Assembly (NCBI GenBank): GCA_035328405.1
Contig: DAOLIT010000025.1
Span: forward strand, 3,310-67,309
Reading direction: 5' to 3'
DNA length: 64,000 nucleotides
DNA from: JAEUKA01 sp035328405
Lineage (GTDB): Bacteria; Myxococcota_A; Polyangia; Palsa-1104; JAEUJZ01
The notes beneath the pieces were generated by a model, which searched no databases, had not been told where the DNA came from, and was given only the letters and a program-made list of their open reading frames with translations. The position numbers and the translations under genes were made by a program. Each line of letters begins with the position of its first letter. Position 1 is the stretch's first letter. Shown here piece after piece: positions 33,751-41,853 of this stretch.

Positions 33751-33978
33751 ATGAACAAGCGCAAGCACCCAGTCAAAGCACACATCACAGGGAACGTCTG
33801 GAAGATCACCACGACCATCGGCGCTCAAGTCAGCGAAGGCGATACGCTGGTGATCATGGAATCAATGAAAATGGAAATGCCAGTTGAGGCCGAATTGACC
33901 GGCACGGTCGTGGAAATCATTACAAAAGAAGGACTACCCGCGAAAGAAGGCGAGGTCCTCCTTTTTATCGAGGAATAA
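33751..33978 (+). CDS. Stand-alone biotin carboxyl carrier protein
   Basis: A 75-residue biotinyl domain protein with the biotinylation site in IMESMKMEM, a Ser variant of the usual EAMKM, flanked by GDTLVIMES and EGEVLLFIEE strands. The size equals one lipoyl/biotinyl fold, so it must act with separate biotin carboxylase and carboxyltransferase proteins. A carboxyltransferase subunit lies 17 kb away at 51447-53012 and could be the partner; no biotin carboxylase is in the window. ATG 33751 has AAGG upstream and follows the MopE-like gene by 17 bases. Confidence 0.9.
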   Translation: MNKRKHPVKAHITGNVWKITTTIGAQVSEGDTLVIMESMKMEMPVEAELTGTVVEIITKEGLPAKEGEVLLFIEE

Positions 33979-33999
33979 CGCGGGATACGCGAAAAAGAA

Positions 34000-34023
34000 C
34001 GGTTTTATGGGGGAATAAAATCG
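34000..34023. terminator. Candidate bidirectional terminator
   Basis: CGGTTTTAT and ATAAAATCG form a 9-bp stem (one G-U pair) with a 6-base loop between two convergent genes. The plus-strand transcript continues with CTCTTTT, the minus-strand transcript with TTCTTTTTC. The stem is AT-rich, so strength is uncertain. Confidence 0.4.
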
Positions 34024-34038
34024 GCTCTTTTGGCCAAA

Positions 34039-34380
34039 TCAACCAGGCAAGTCGGCAGAGGATGCTCCGTCTTGGCGCAGATCTAACATTGGTATCGCTG
34101 CGTCGGTTGCTGGTTGGCAGACGCCAACGTAGTCTCGCGAGGTCTCATTTGAACAGGTGAGACCTGGGGCGCAGTCGGCGGGTGTTGAGCAAGGTTCTCC
34201 GGGTCCTCTGCGAGCGGGCTGGCAAACCCCTGATGCGCCACTGCCTGAGTGGGGAGGCTTGGTGCAGACAAGCCCGGCTTGGCAGTCGTCAGGACCCTGA
34301 CACGACATGCCTGCACGAGCCTGGCAACCCGCAAGGAAAACGATCTGGATGGCCCAAAGCCAGCAAGCCCGGCGAAACAT
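34039..34380 (-). CDS. Small Cys-rich lipoprotein
   Basis: A 113-residue predicted lipoprotein (lipobox VFLAGC, Cys19 or so). The mature part carries Cys blocks MSCQGPDDCQAGLVC, GVCQPARRGPGEPC and CAPGLTCSNET, the same style as in the lipoprotein at 11796-12803. ATG 34380 lies 2 bases past the stop of the TIGR04551-like gene and has no SD; an in-frame TTG at 34386 overlaps that stop. It is probably cotranscribed with the outer-membrane protein. Function unknown. Confidence 0.75.
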   Translation of the reverse strand: MFRRACWLWAIQIVFLAGCQARAGMSCQGPDDCQAGLVCTKPPHSGSGASGVCQPARRGPGEPCSTPADCAPGLTCSNETSRDYVGVCQPATDAAIPMLDLRQDGASSADLPG

Positions 34381-34382
34381 GG

Positions 34383-36377
34383 TCAAAATCGCAGCATAAT
34401 CTTGGCCTGGAAAGCTTGTGCCGTGGTTCCTTCGACCGCGAACGCATTGCCCCAGATTTCCTGCTTTTGTGATAGCCCACCCAAGTCAAACAACACACCG
34501 TACTCCAGCGCAGCGTAGAAACCCTCGTCTTTGTTGCTATACATCAAGCGCGCGTTGATTTCCGCGCCGAGGTTGATTGCGTGTCCAGGAAACACAGCAG
34601 GTTTGTTGGCCACCGAGTAAATAAACTCCGCCTGGCCACCAAAACTATCAATGAGCCAATACGTGATCGCTGGCTTCATGTAGGTTGCATTATAAACCGT
34701 TCCAAGGATACGTCGGAACAAAATCATATCGACATGGAAGTCTGGATCGAACGTAAACCGACTGCTGCGTAGATCATAAAAGCCATCTGAGTTGATCTTG
34801 CCTTGCGGTTTTTCGCGGGCGCGACGGAAATTCAATTCGCCGCGCGGGTCGCCGTTCTGGGGGCCTGTCGCGCTTCCGACTTCGAGGCCAATGATCAGGC
34901 TGTCGCGCAGAAACTTGTAATTCCCGCGAAAAACGCCGCCCAGTTGTTGTATTTGCAACGTGGTCTTGCGCAGCACCGTGTCAACGCCATAGCCACCGTC
35001 TCCATACACGCCCAACTCACCAATGCTGCCGAAAATCGCGGCACCCTCGACTTCGAGCGTCAGCTTCTTGTATTGCAACCGGCCCCAAAGATCGGCTGTA
35101 AAGGACCAAGCCTTGCGACGGCCCAACGATTTTTGCAGGTCTTGGGCGTTGTAGTACGTAGAAGGCTCCGGTCCGGTTTGGTTGATTGCTGTGGTCTGTG
35201 GACGCGGGTTAAATGTCAAATCCCACTCTTGCCAACGGCCAATCAGAAGTGCGCCATAGTTGAAGACCGTCTTGCCCCGATTCAGCGCGTCAGCAATCGA
35301 CATATCATCGTCTTTGCGTCCGAGCGCCAGGCCCACTTGCATTACATCATCCACGTTATCGATGTTATAGTTCCATCCCGTCAATTGTTGGTTATTGACG
35401 ATCTGAGACGTAGCACCGACGGCGGCCCAATCGTACATAAACGACGCAAAGTGGTTCCACAAGCGAGCGGTAATCATCACGCGATCGACGGTTGTGCCAA
35501 AGTCGCAATCAGGGCAATTGCCATCGTGATAAAGAAGCCCGGTTCCCCACATGAACGGCATTCTTCCAAACGCAATTTCCGCGAGCGGTATCTTTACTTC
35601 ACCCCAAGCTCGCTTTGCACGAATGGACGATTGTAAGGCGTTTAGTGTCGATTCTTGCGGAACTTGGCTACGGTTCAGGATTGTTGGATAGCCGTCCGCT
35701 GCGCCGCCCCGTCCGTTGATGTAAAAGCCCTCGGGAGTGCTGCCAAGCACCAAGTTGTCGAAAATGTCGATTTGCGACTTGATGCGAATCTGCTCTGAAA
35801 GATTGAGCGTGGGGTCGAGTCTAAACCGCATATCCGATGTGAGCACACCCCGCTCAATACAACCAGACCCTGGATTCCGATTGATGCAACTCGAAGCTGG
35901 TCTTTCGCCCGTCGAAGTCGGAATTTCCGAATAGGGGATCGAAAACGGATTGGCGCGTGTCGAGGTATCGTTGTAATGCCCAAGGTTAAAATTGTGCCAA
36001 TAGAAGCCTCGACCTCGCAGATAGCCATTGAGCTGAAGGAACTGAAGTTCTTTGCCCTTTTTCTCGGGCCAGGGCGGCATGGGCTCTGAGGCGGCATCGG
36101 TCGCACCCGTGGAAGGAGCAGCCTCGGCGGGACCCTCGGGTTTGTCGGGCGGCGGCCCACCTTGAGGCCCACCCATTCCGCCTCCCATTGGGCGCATTCC
36201 TCCCCCAGGACCAAACTGCGCATGCGCATTGGGTAGGGCACCAACGACGACAAGGAATGCAAACATTCCGATCATCGCGATGCGCTGGGCGTGTTGGGCT
36301 CGCAAAGCTGCTACGAGCGAGCCATAGAGGCGACGAAAAACCGGTTCGGAAGACCGAGCCGGGTCGGGTCGTCGCAT
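34383..36377 (-). CDS. TIGR04551-like outer-membrane protein
   Basis: A 664-residue exported protein resembling the TIGR04551 family of deltaproteobacteria. After a signal peptide (about residues 32-53, ending NAHAQ) comes a Gly/Pro/Met-rich low-complexity stretch. Then about 550 residues rich in aromatic and alternating beta-strand sequence follow, ending in KIMLRF with the terminal Phe of outer-membrane barrels. Phrases such as YLRGRGFYWHNFNLG, WGEVKIPLAEIAFGRMPF and MWGTGLLYHDGNCPDCDFGTTVDR suggest a porin-like protein. ATG 36377 follows GGAGG. A good promoter lies at 36433-36462. The small Cys-rich lipoprotein overlaps its end. Confidence 0.78.
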   Translation of the reverse strand: MRRPDPARSSEPVFRRLYGSLVAALRAQHAQRIAMIGMFAFLVVVGALPNAHAQFGPGGGMRPMGGGMGGPQGGPPPDKPEGPAEAAPSTGATDAASEPMPPWPEKKGKELQFLQLNGYLRGRGFYWHNFNLGHYNDTSTRANPFSIPYSEIPTSTGERPASSCINRNPGSGCIERGVLTSDMRFRLDPTLNLSEQIRIKSQIDIFDNLVLGSTPEGFYINGRGGAADGYPTILNRSQVPQESTLNALQSSIRAKRAWGEVKIPLAEIAFGRMPFMWGTGLLYHDGNCPDCDFGTTVDRVMITARLWNHFASFMYDWAAVGATSQIVNNQQLTGWNYNIDNVDDVMQVGLALGRKDDDMSIADALNRGKTVFNYGALLIGRWQEWDLTFNPRPQTTAINQTGPEPSTYYNAQDLQKSLGRRKAWSFTADLWGRLQYKKLTLEVEGAAIFGSIGELGVYGDGGYGVDTVLRKTTLQIQQLGGVFRGNYKFLRDSLIIGLEVGSATGPQNGDPRGELNFRRAREKPQGKINSDGFYDLRSSRFTFDPDFHVDMILFRRILGTVYNATYMKPAITYWLIDSFGGQAEFIYSVANKPAVFPGHAINLGAEINARLMYSNKDEGFYAALEYGVLFDLGGLSQKQEIWGNAFAVEGTTAQAFQAKIMLRF

Positions 36378-36432
36378 GAAGACCTCCGTGTCTTTTCGAT
36401 GGAAAACGTGAAAACGCAAGATAGTGCGGCGG

Positions 36433-36462
36433 ACTATAGAGCCCTCGGCATTGTGAGGTCAA
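36433..36462 (-). promoter_or_regulatory. Sigma70-type promoter of the TIGR04551-like gene
   Basis: TTGACC (36457-36462), an 18-base spacer and TATAGT (36433-36438) on the minus strand, 56 bases before the start codon. One of the best hexamer pairs seen in this window. Confidence 0.6.
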
Positions 36463-36533
36463 CAGCCCAAACCCAAACAAACGGAGAAGACCTTTTCCCG
36501 TCCTCGTTGCAGCAACTCAAGGATGCAAACGTC

Positions 36534-37199
36534 CTAGTACTGTGCGACGGGCTGGCCTTCGTCCATCCGAGTGCCGCGAAAAGAATCGTACAAGTAGTGC
36601 CGCAGCCTTCCGATGACCAGATCGAGGGCGACGCGATTCTCTCCTCCCTCGGGAATGATGAGATCAGCCCACCGTTTTGAAGGTTCAACGAACTGAAGGT
36701 GCATGGGGCGCACCGTCTTGTAGTACTGCTCGCGAATGGACTGAAAACTTCGGCCTCTGTGTTCGAGATCTCGACGGATACGTCTCAAAATCCGAATGTC
36801 TGCATCGGTATCCACGAACAACTTGATGTCCAGCAAAGCGCGAAGGTCCGGCTCGACAAAAAGAAGGATTCCCTCGACGATGACCACGGGCGCGGGCTCG
36901 ACTCGCCGCCGGGTTTTCAAACGCGAATGCGTCTTGAAATCGTACTGAGGCATATCAATCGGATATCCATCCTTCAGATGAGCCAGGTGTTCAATCAACA
37001 GGTTCGTTTCGAGTGAATCGGGATGGTCGTAATTGAGCTGCTCGGCCATCTCTCGAGAAATGCCCGAGCGATCACGGTAGTAACTGTCGTGATCGAGAAC
37101 CACCACGCTTTCAGCGGGCAAACCCTCGACAATTTTGGCGGCCACCGTGGATTTTCCAGACCCCGTGCCGCCTGCAACACCAATAACCAGTGGATTCAC
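36534..37199 (-). CDS. udk: Uridine kinase
   Basis: Phosphorylates uridine and cytidine in pyrimidine salvage. The 221 residues match the family length and show the P-loop GVAGGTGSGKST (residues 7-18), LDHDSYYRD, NYDHPDSLETNLL, MPQYDFKTHSR, VVIVEGILLF, and the Arg-rich lid RILRRIRRDLEHRGR. The first codon is GTG 37199, chosen because VNPLVIGVAGGTGSGKS fits homologues; there is no SD, and a -10-like box lies 8 bases upstream. The C-terminus is slightly extended past the kinase core. Confidence 0.95.
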   Translation of the reverse strand: MNPLVIGVAGGTGSGKSTVAAKIVEGLPAESVVVLDHDSYYRDRSGISREMAEQLNYDHPDSLETNLLIEHLAHLKDGYPIDMPQYDFKTHSRLKTRRRVEPAPVVIVEGILLFVEPDLRALLDIKLFVDTDADIRILRRIRRDLEHRGRSFQSIREQYYKTVRPMHLQFVEPSKRWADLIIPEGGENRVALDLVIGRLRHYLYDSFRGTRMDEGQPVAQY

Positions 37200-37207
37200 A
37201 AGGCGGG

Positions 37208-37236
37208 AACGTAGTCGGAAGCACCGTTTGTTTCAA
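37208..37236 (-). promoter_or_regulatory. Candidate promoter of udk (leaderless type)
   Basis: TTGAAA (37231-37236), a 17-base spacer and TACGTT (37208-37213), 8 bases before the GTG start of udk. A transcript from here would begin at the start codon. Confidence 0.4.
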
Positions 37237-37254
37237 GTGTGCGCGCATGTGTGC

Positions 37255-38148
37255 CTAGCATTCTTTTCCATCCGTTTCGTCTTTGACGCTGGTGTGCAGA
37301 TCGGGCGTAGACAGGTTTTGTGCGATGGCGTTTGTAAAGGTCGGAGTTTCGGGTTCGAGATCGTATGGCGGCGACAAACCATCGGCATCGAGATAGGGAA
37401 CTTCTTCGGTGCATCTCGTTGCTTTGGTGGCTTTCGGTGCGAGTGCTGTCGGCGCTGCCAGCGGCGTCAGTGGCGATCGAACGAGTCCGTGGTCTGCGAA
37501 ACTGAAATACCCGCTTTTGGCGACGATCACATGGTCGAGCAGCGGAATTCCGAGCAAATTTCCGGTTTGACACAAACGGTCTGTCAACAACTGGTCCTCG
37601 TCACTCGGAGACGGAATCCCACTTGGATGGTTGTGGGCGACGATGACGGCGGCCATGCCTTCGCGCACGAGCGGCCTGAACACGTCTGATGGACTCACGA
37701 GAACGCGGTCGATTTGTCCGACGGCAGCGACGTGACGACAACGAATCCGGTGACGCGCATCCAAGCCAAAAACGTGTACGGCTTCCTGTTCAGCCAAACC
37801 CAACTCGACGCTCAGAACACTGGCGATATCCGACGGTGCGCGCACTTGCAAACCGAGAAGCTGTTCTTTGGCCAAAGCGCGACGGCCCAGTTCTAGGGCG
37901 GCCTTGATTTGGCACGCTCGTGCCGGACCCACACCCGAGAGAGAACACAGGGCTGTTTGCCCAGCTCGAAGGAGTCCTTGCGGACCTCCGGTCACATCCA
38001 GCAAGCGACGAGCCAGCGGCTGCGCCGCCCCGGACCCGAGAATCAGTGCCAGCAGTTCATCGTCGGTCAGTTGCTCCGCACCAAGGAACATCAATCGTTC
38101 TCTTGGGCGCGATGCTTCAGGGCGGGCAAGAAACTCCGTTCTGGTCAT
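37255..38148 (-). CDS. radC: RadC-family JAMM-domain protein
   Basis: RadC/YicR proteins have a helix-hairpin-helix part and a metal-binding JAB/JAMM domain; despite the old name their role in repair is unproven. Visible are LGAEQLTDDELLALILGSGAAQPLARRLL, LCSLSGVGPARACQIKAALELGRR (HhH) and the JAMM core VIVAHNHPSGIPSPSDED, followed by LLDHVIVAKSGYFSF. At 297 residues it is longer than the usual 225, with an Ala/Pro/Thr-rich tail of about 65 residues after the JAMM domain that looks disordered. It is 55 bases upstream of udk on the same strand. Confidence 0.93.
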   Translation of the reverse strand: MTRTEFLARPEASRPRERLMFLGAEQLTDDELLALILGSGAAQPLARRLLDVTGGPQGLLRAGQTALCSLSGVGPARACQIKAALELGRRALAKEQLLGLQVRAPSDIASVLSVELGLAEQEAVHVFGLDARHRIRCRHVAAVGQIDRVLVSPSDVFRPLVREGMAAVIVAHNHPSGIPSPSDEDQLLTDRLCQTGNLLGIPLLDHVIVAKSGYFSFADHGLVRSPLTPLAAPTALAPKATKATRCTEEVPYLDADGLSPPYDLEPETPTFTNAIAQNLSTPDLHTSVKDETDGKEC

Positions 38149-38225
38149 GATTTCTCCTTGGTTTTGCGGGTGCGAAACGGAAAAAAGAGTTGGCCTCGAT
38201 AAGCGACTGCGGTAACAACCCGGCC

Positions 38226-39050
38226 ATGTTTTTCCTGTTGTACGGTGTGCTGGGTGGAGGTGTGTTTCTCGGCTCGGCTGTGGGAATTCAATCCATGGCG
38301 ACGATACCGAGTGGCTGCTTTGTGCGCGGGAACGACGCGGGGGACGCCGACGAAAAGCCAGCCCAGCAGGTGTGTCTTTCGGCGTTTTTGATCGATCGGA
38401 CGGAAGTCACCGTTGCGGATTACCGTGCTTGCGAGGCGGCGCAGATCTGCAAACCAGCGCGGATAAACAAAGGGGAGGAGGCTGATGCGCGGTTGCCGGT
38501 TACGTTTGTCAGTTGGGAAGAGGCAAACACGTTCTGCCGCTGGTCTGGAAAACGACTCCCAACAGAAACAGAGTGGGAAAAGGCGGCGCGAGGCAGCGGC
38601 GGACGACGGTTCCCTTGGGGAAATGAGTTTGAGTGTCGTCGGGGAAATTTTGGCAATTTCGCGATGGATGGCCGATGTGCGGAAGAGGGTGCTCCTGGGA
38701 AACCGGTGGCAGTCGGCTCGTACAGTCTTGGGGCAACGCCAGAAGGCGTATTCGACATGGCGGGAAATGTGTGGGAATGGACGGCGGATGCCTACCGGGC
38801 GGATGCCTACCGAAACGTCAAAACCCAGAAAAATGCTGCCAATTCGCCTGAAACACTGCGCGTGTTGCGCGGTGGCGGGTGTTGTTCGATGTTGAGCTTG
38901 CCGCGTGCCTCGGATCGATGGGCGCTTCCACAAAGCTACCGAGACGGAGATATTGGCTTCCGGTGCGCCAAAGACGGTAAAGAGGTTTCGGCGGAAAAGA
39001 TCCCAGCAACCACGCCAACGCCATCGGCACAGACTCGGAGTGGTCCATGA
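38226..39050 (+). CDS. Exported formylglycine-generating-enzyme (SUMF1) domain protein
   Basis: A 274-residue protein with an N-terminal hydrophobic signal-like segment (MFFLLYGVLGGGVFLGSAVG). An FGE-sulfatase domain follows: IPSGCFVRGNDAGDADEKPAQQVCLSAFLIDRTEVTVADY, then VTFVSWEEANTFCRWSGKRLPTETEWEKAARG, FDMAGNVWEWTADAY and VLRGGG, ending IGFRCAKD. Catalytic use is not assured: many bacterial members are binding or cofactor-maturation proteins. ATG 38226 begins the signal but lacks an SD; an in-frame TTG at 38190 is possible. A short Thr/Pro tail follows. It diverges from radC with a 77-base gap. Confidence 0.85.
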   Translation: MFFLLYGVLGGGVFLGSAVGIQSMATIPSGCFVRGNDAGDADEKPAQQVCLSAFLIDRTEVTVADYRACEAAQICKPARINKGEEADARLPVTFVSWEEANTFCRWSGKRLPTETEWEKAARGSGGRRFPWGNEFECRRGNFGNFAMDGRCAEEGAPGKPVAVGSYSLGATPEGVFDMAGNVWEWTADAYRADAYRNVKTQKNAANSPETLRVLRGGGCCSMLSLPRASDRWALPQSYRDGDIGFRCAKDGKEVSAEKIPATTPTPSAQTRSGP

Positions 39051-39102
39051 ACAAATCTGGCTCGGCGTGCGTGGCGGACGGAAATCGCAGCGCGAGGTCG
39101 GC

Positions 39103-39131
39103 TTGACGTGAAGCGCGTTTGTCGAGATAAA
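39103..39131 (+). promoter_or_regulatory. Candidate promoter of the gene at 39202
   Basis: TTGACG (39103-39108), a 17-base spacer and GATAAA (39126-39131), 70 bases before the GTG start, which has its own AAGGAG. Confidence 0.45.
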
Positions 39132-39201
39132 CTCGTGCCCCGTTGCAGAAAACCCCGTCGGACAAAGTGTTTTTGTGAAGCCAACCTCGAAGGAGAAAAC
39201 C

Positions 39202-39687
39202 GTGAGTCTTGCACCTAGTGAACTATGCAAACGTCTTGGTGAAGCGAAATTCAAAGAGATGTTTCTGTCTATCAACAGCGCCGCAATGAAGGCTTCTCTG
39301 ATGGAAGTTGGTTTGTCGGCGACGCGCCACATGAACCACACCAGCCTCCGAAAACGAAATGAGGCTTGGGCGAGCCAATTGTGGATGCTCGTGTCAGCGG
39401 GAAAGCCGTGTTGCAAAGTCCTTTTGTTTGAGTGGCTTAGGCAGAAAAAAGGCGAGATGTTGGTGGCTTTTCTGGACGCGATCGGTGTGCCGCACCAAAA
39501 AGGCCTGACGGACGCGGACTTTATGAAAGAAGTTCCTGAGGAGAAATTGGTCGTGGCAGGCCAGAAGCTCTTGGCGCACCCAAGCTTTGACCAGCGAGAG
39601 GTTGCGACGTATCTTCTGTTCTTGGACTTTAGCAACGAGACGAACAAGTTTTCCTCTCTGGATCTGGAGCAGAAACTGGCGGTGTAA
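39202..39687 (+). CDS. Protein of unknown function, helical
   Basis: A 161-residue soluble protein, first codon GTG 39202 with AAGGAG 7 bases upstream, which decides the start over an in-frame start at 39175. It reads as alpha-helical: LAPSELCKRLGEAKFKEMFLSINSAAMKASLMEVG, then LFEWLRQKKGEMLVAFLDAIGVPHQKGLTDADF. No signal, membrane helix or metal motif. A candidate promoter lies at 39103-39131. It ends three bases before the dacB start. I do not recognise the family. Confidence 0.75.
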   Translation: MSLAPSELCKRLGEAKFKEMFLSINSAAMKASLMEVGLSATRHMNHTSLRKRNEAWASQLWMLVSAGKPCCKVLLFEWLRQKKGEMLVAFLDAIGVPHQKGLTDADFMKEVPEEKLVVAGQKLLAHPSFDQREVATYLLFLDFSNETNKFSSLDLEQKLAV

Positions 39688-39690
39688 ACC

Positions 39691-41325
39691 ATGCCCGGAC
39701 GCTCGCGATCATCGCTTGTGCACAAGATGCTTCCCCTCTTGCTGCATGTTTGCTTGCAGATGGTCGTTGGACCGGCGCTAGCTCGTCCTCGGTTGAGTGG
39801 TTCTTTCGTTCGTTCCGCCGTTGTGAATCCTCGAGAGACAGATGGCGGGGCCCGCATCGGTGTGCTCCACCAAAAACTCGACGCTTTGCTTCATCATCCG
39901 TTGTTGCGAAAACTGCGCGTCGGGATCACGGTTCACGATGCGCGGACAGGCAACGCGGTCTTCGCGCAAAACGCGGATTCGATGTTCAATCCAGCGTCGA
40001 ACACCAAGATTTTCACGACGGCTGCAGCACTATCGGTGCTGGGTCCAAATTTCCGCTTTCGGACTGCGCTGTGGGCGAGTCGCACGGCAGACGATCGTGC
40101 TTCCCCCGATGTGATGCGAGGCCCCGTTTTCTTGCAAGGAAGCGGCGATCCATCGTTACAGCCTTTCGACCTCGTAAATCTGGTCCACGACCTTTCTCGG
40201 CGTGGCATTCGGCGGATTGAGGGAGACATCTTTCTCGACGGGGAATTTCGGGCTGAACAGGATTTGGAAAAACCCGCACCTGCACCCGGTTTTGGCTCGG
40301 GGGCTCTGGCCTTGAATCGAGGTACGGTGCGCGTCCGAGTTTTCCCCACCCAGGTTGGAAGTTCGGCGCGGAGTTTTCTGGAACCGCCGTCGTCCTACTT
40401 CGTTTTGCGATCGTCGGTGAAAACTGTTGCGGGGAAGAAAGCGAAAATCCTCGTCGAAACGCATCGGAAAGACGGCCATCTGATCGTCGAGGTGCGTGGC
40501 CGTATCGGACGGAAACGGGACAAAGTCATCATCAAGCGACACGTTCCCGACGGACAATCCTGGATCGCGGCAACGCTTTCTGCGGCACTGCAAGATTTGG
40601 GCATCGCACATGTGGGGGAGTTTCGCGTTGGTCCACCGCCGCCAGGTCCTTTGCTCATACAGGCGGAGCATCTTTCAGCACCGCTCTCGGAGATTTGCCG
40701 AGTGGTCAACAAAGACAGCAACAATTTCGTCGCTGATGTGGTGTGGAAAACGCTGGGGTCGGCTCGGTTTGGCCTGCCCCAAAGCTTGGAAAAAGGTGCT
40801 CGCGCGGTGGCCGAATGGATGGCACCGCTCGGTTTTGAACCAGAACGGTTGCGGCTCGTCAACGGCTCGGGCTTGACCTATGAAAATCGGGTGCGGCCCG
40901 TCGATGTCAGCAAGATGCTCTTGTGGCTTTATCACAGCCTCGATCTGGGGCCCGAGTTTATGCAGACGCTCGCGATTGGCGGTATCGACGGCACGATTCA
41001 CCACCGGTTTCGCGGCGCGAGCCAAGGCTTGGTGAGGGGCAAAACGGGGACGCTCAACGGTGTGTCGGTATTGTCGGGATATGTAGGTTCGCATCCTGGC
41101 GTGCTCGTGTTCACGATTTTCGTCGAGGGCTTTCGAGCAAAGCGGTTGGCGCGTGTGCGTCAATTTCAAGCGCAAATCGTCGAGGTTCTGCTCAAGCACG
41201 TCCGCGCGGGTATCCAAGAAGCAAGCCCAGCGCCTTGGAGCGTTCCCCTGTCGCCCAACGAACCCAAAGAAGAAGGAGACAGGCACGAGGAAGACGTGGG
41301 CGTTGGAGACGAGGAAGCTCTGTGA
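39691..41325 (+). CDS. dacB: D-alanyl-D-alanine carboxypeptidase/endopeptidase, PBP4 (DacB) type
   Basis: Periplasmic penicillin-binding protein that trims or cleaves peptidoglycan peptides. The 544 residues begin with a signal peptide (ending near GPALA). The active site has SNTK (Ser103, Lys106), SNN (Ser343 to Asn345, the SxN motif) and KTG (Lys451), in the usual order and with the wide spacing of class C PBP4 enzymes. The S13 domain insert lies between them. The C-terminal 40 residues are an acidic, low-complexity tail (EEGDRHEEDVGVGDEEAL). It starts 3 bases after the preceding stop; no strong SD. Confidence 0.93.
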   Translation: MPGRSRSSLVHKMLPLLLHVCLQMVVGPALARPRLSGSFVRSAVVNPRETDGGARIGVLHQKLDALLHHPLLRKLRVGITVHDARTGNAVFAQNADSMFNPASNTKIFTTAAALSVLGPNFRFRTALWASRTADDRASPDVMRGPVFLQGSGDPSLQPFDLVNLVHDLSRRGIRRIEGDIFLDGEFRAEQDLEKPAPAPGFGSGALALNRGTVRVRVFPTQVGSSARSFLEPPSSYFVLRSSVKTVAGKKAKILVETHRKDGHLIVEVRGRIGRKRDKVIIKRHVPDGQSWIAATLSAALQDLGIAHVGEFRVGPPPPGPLLIQAEHLSAPLSEICRVVNKDSNNFVADVVWKTLGSARFGLPQSLEKGARAVAEWMAPLGFEPERLRLVNGSGLTYENRVRPVDVSKMLLWLYHSLDLGPEFMQTLAIGGIDGTIHHRFRGASQGLVRGKTGTLNGVSVLSGYVGSHPGVLVFTIFVEGFRAKRLARVRQFQAQIVEVLLKHVRAGIQEASPAPWSVPLSPNEPKEEGDRHEEDVGVGDEEAL

Positions 41326-41657
41326 CGGGCATGTCTCTTGGTTCGGTTGAGCAGCAGCATGAGCGCATCAAACCGCTGGCTTGTGAGCAAACCCGCGTCC
41401 AGTGCGTGGTAGCAGGCGAGATAGAGATTTTGTGCAGGTAGCCCCAAGCGAGGCGGTTCCAGCCGACGAGACGGTCGCAAGTTGGTGCCGTTGGCCCCTC
41501 GATTTTGGTGGGGTAGGCGGCAGTCAAGAAGAAGGTTGTGCGCCAGACGGTCGCGTTCCTTTTGCAAACCGGCTCGGAGGTCTTCGTTGTCTTCGACTGC
41601 GGTGATAAGTTGTTCAACGGAGTGGAGAAGTTGTTTGGCCAGGTGTCGGATGTTCAT
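41166..41657 (-). CDS. Possible small protein, uncertain
   Basis: A 163-codon frame whose first 110 residues look protein-like: MNIRHLAKQLLHSVEQLITAVEDNED, then LQKERDRLAHNLLLDC and QNLYLACYHALDAGLLTSQRF, all amphipathic helices. The rest is Ser/Pro-rich and overlaps the dacB tail antisense by 160 bases, which argues against it. No SD precedes ATG 41657, and longer starts lie upstream. Either a real small helical protein with a wrong end or chance. It fills the only gene-sized gap here. Confidence 0.35.
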   Translation of the reverse strand: MNIRHLAKQLLHSVEQLITAVEDNEDLRAGLQKERDRLAHNLLLDCRLPHQNRGANGTNLRPSRRLEPPRLGLPAQNLYLACYHALDAGLLTSQRFDALMLLLNRTKRHARHRASSSPTPTSSSCLSPSSLGSLGDRGTLQGAGLASWIPARTCLSRTSTICA

Positions 41658-41853
41658 GTGCTGCGGCTGAGCAGGTTTCGTGCCAAACGACGAGGGCCAT
41701 TTCCCGACGAGGGCGGTGATCTGAACGGCAAAAAGTGTCCGATGTACCGGACTCAATCCAAATGCCGGACACATTCACGCGTGGTTTCGCGTCTGTCCGA
41801 GGCATCGAAGACCAAAAGACCGAGACATTGCTGTGTTAGGATGAGGGCAAAAA
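41326..41853. other. Gap between dacB and the tandem kinase gene
   Basis: Holds the doubtful minus-strand frame described at 41166-41657 and an inverted repeat at 41735-41772. The right edge carries GAGGG before the kinase GTG. No other feature seen. Confidence 0.5.
41735..41772. repeat. Inverted repeat GTGTCCG/CGGACAC
   Basis: Perfect 7-bp arms 24 bases apart, upstream of the tandem kinase gene. The inner sequence holds TGGATTGAGTCC (minus strand), a 12-base string also found in the 21-bp repeat at the window end. Operator or stem-loop; unproven. Confidence 0.4.

Noticed and set aside
38145..39857. Minus-strand frame of 570 codons across the SUMF1 and following genes
   Set aside because: Composition is Ser/Arg/Phe-rich with no domain, and it would cover three genes with better evidence.
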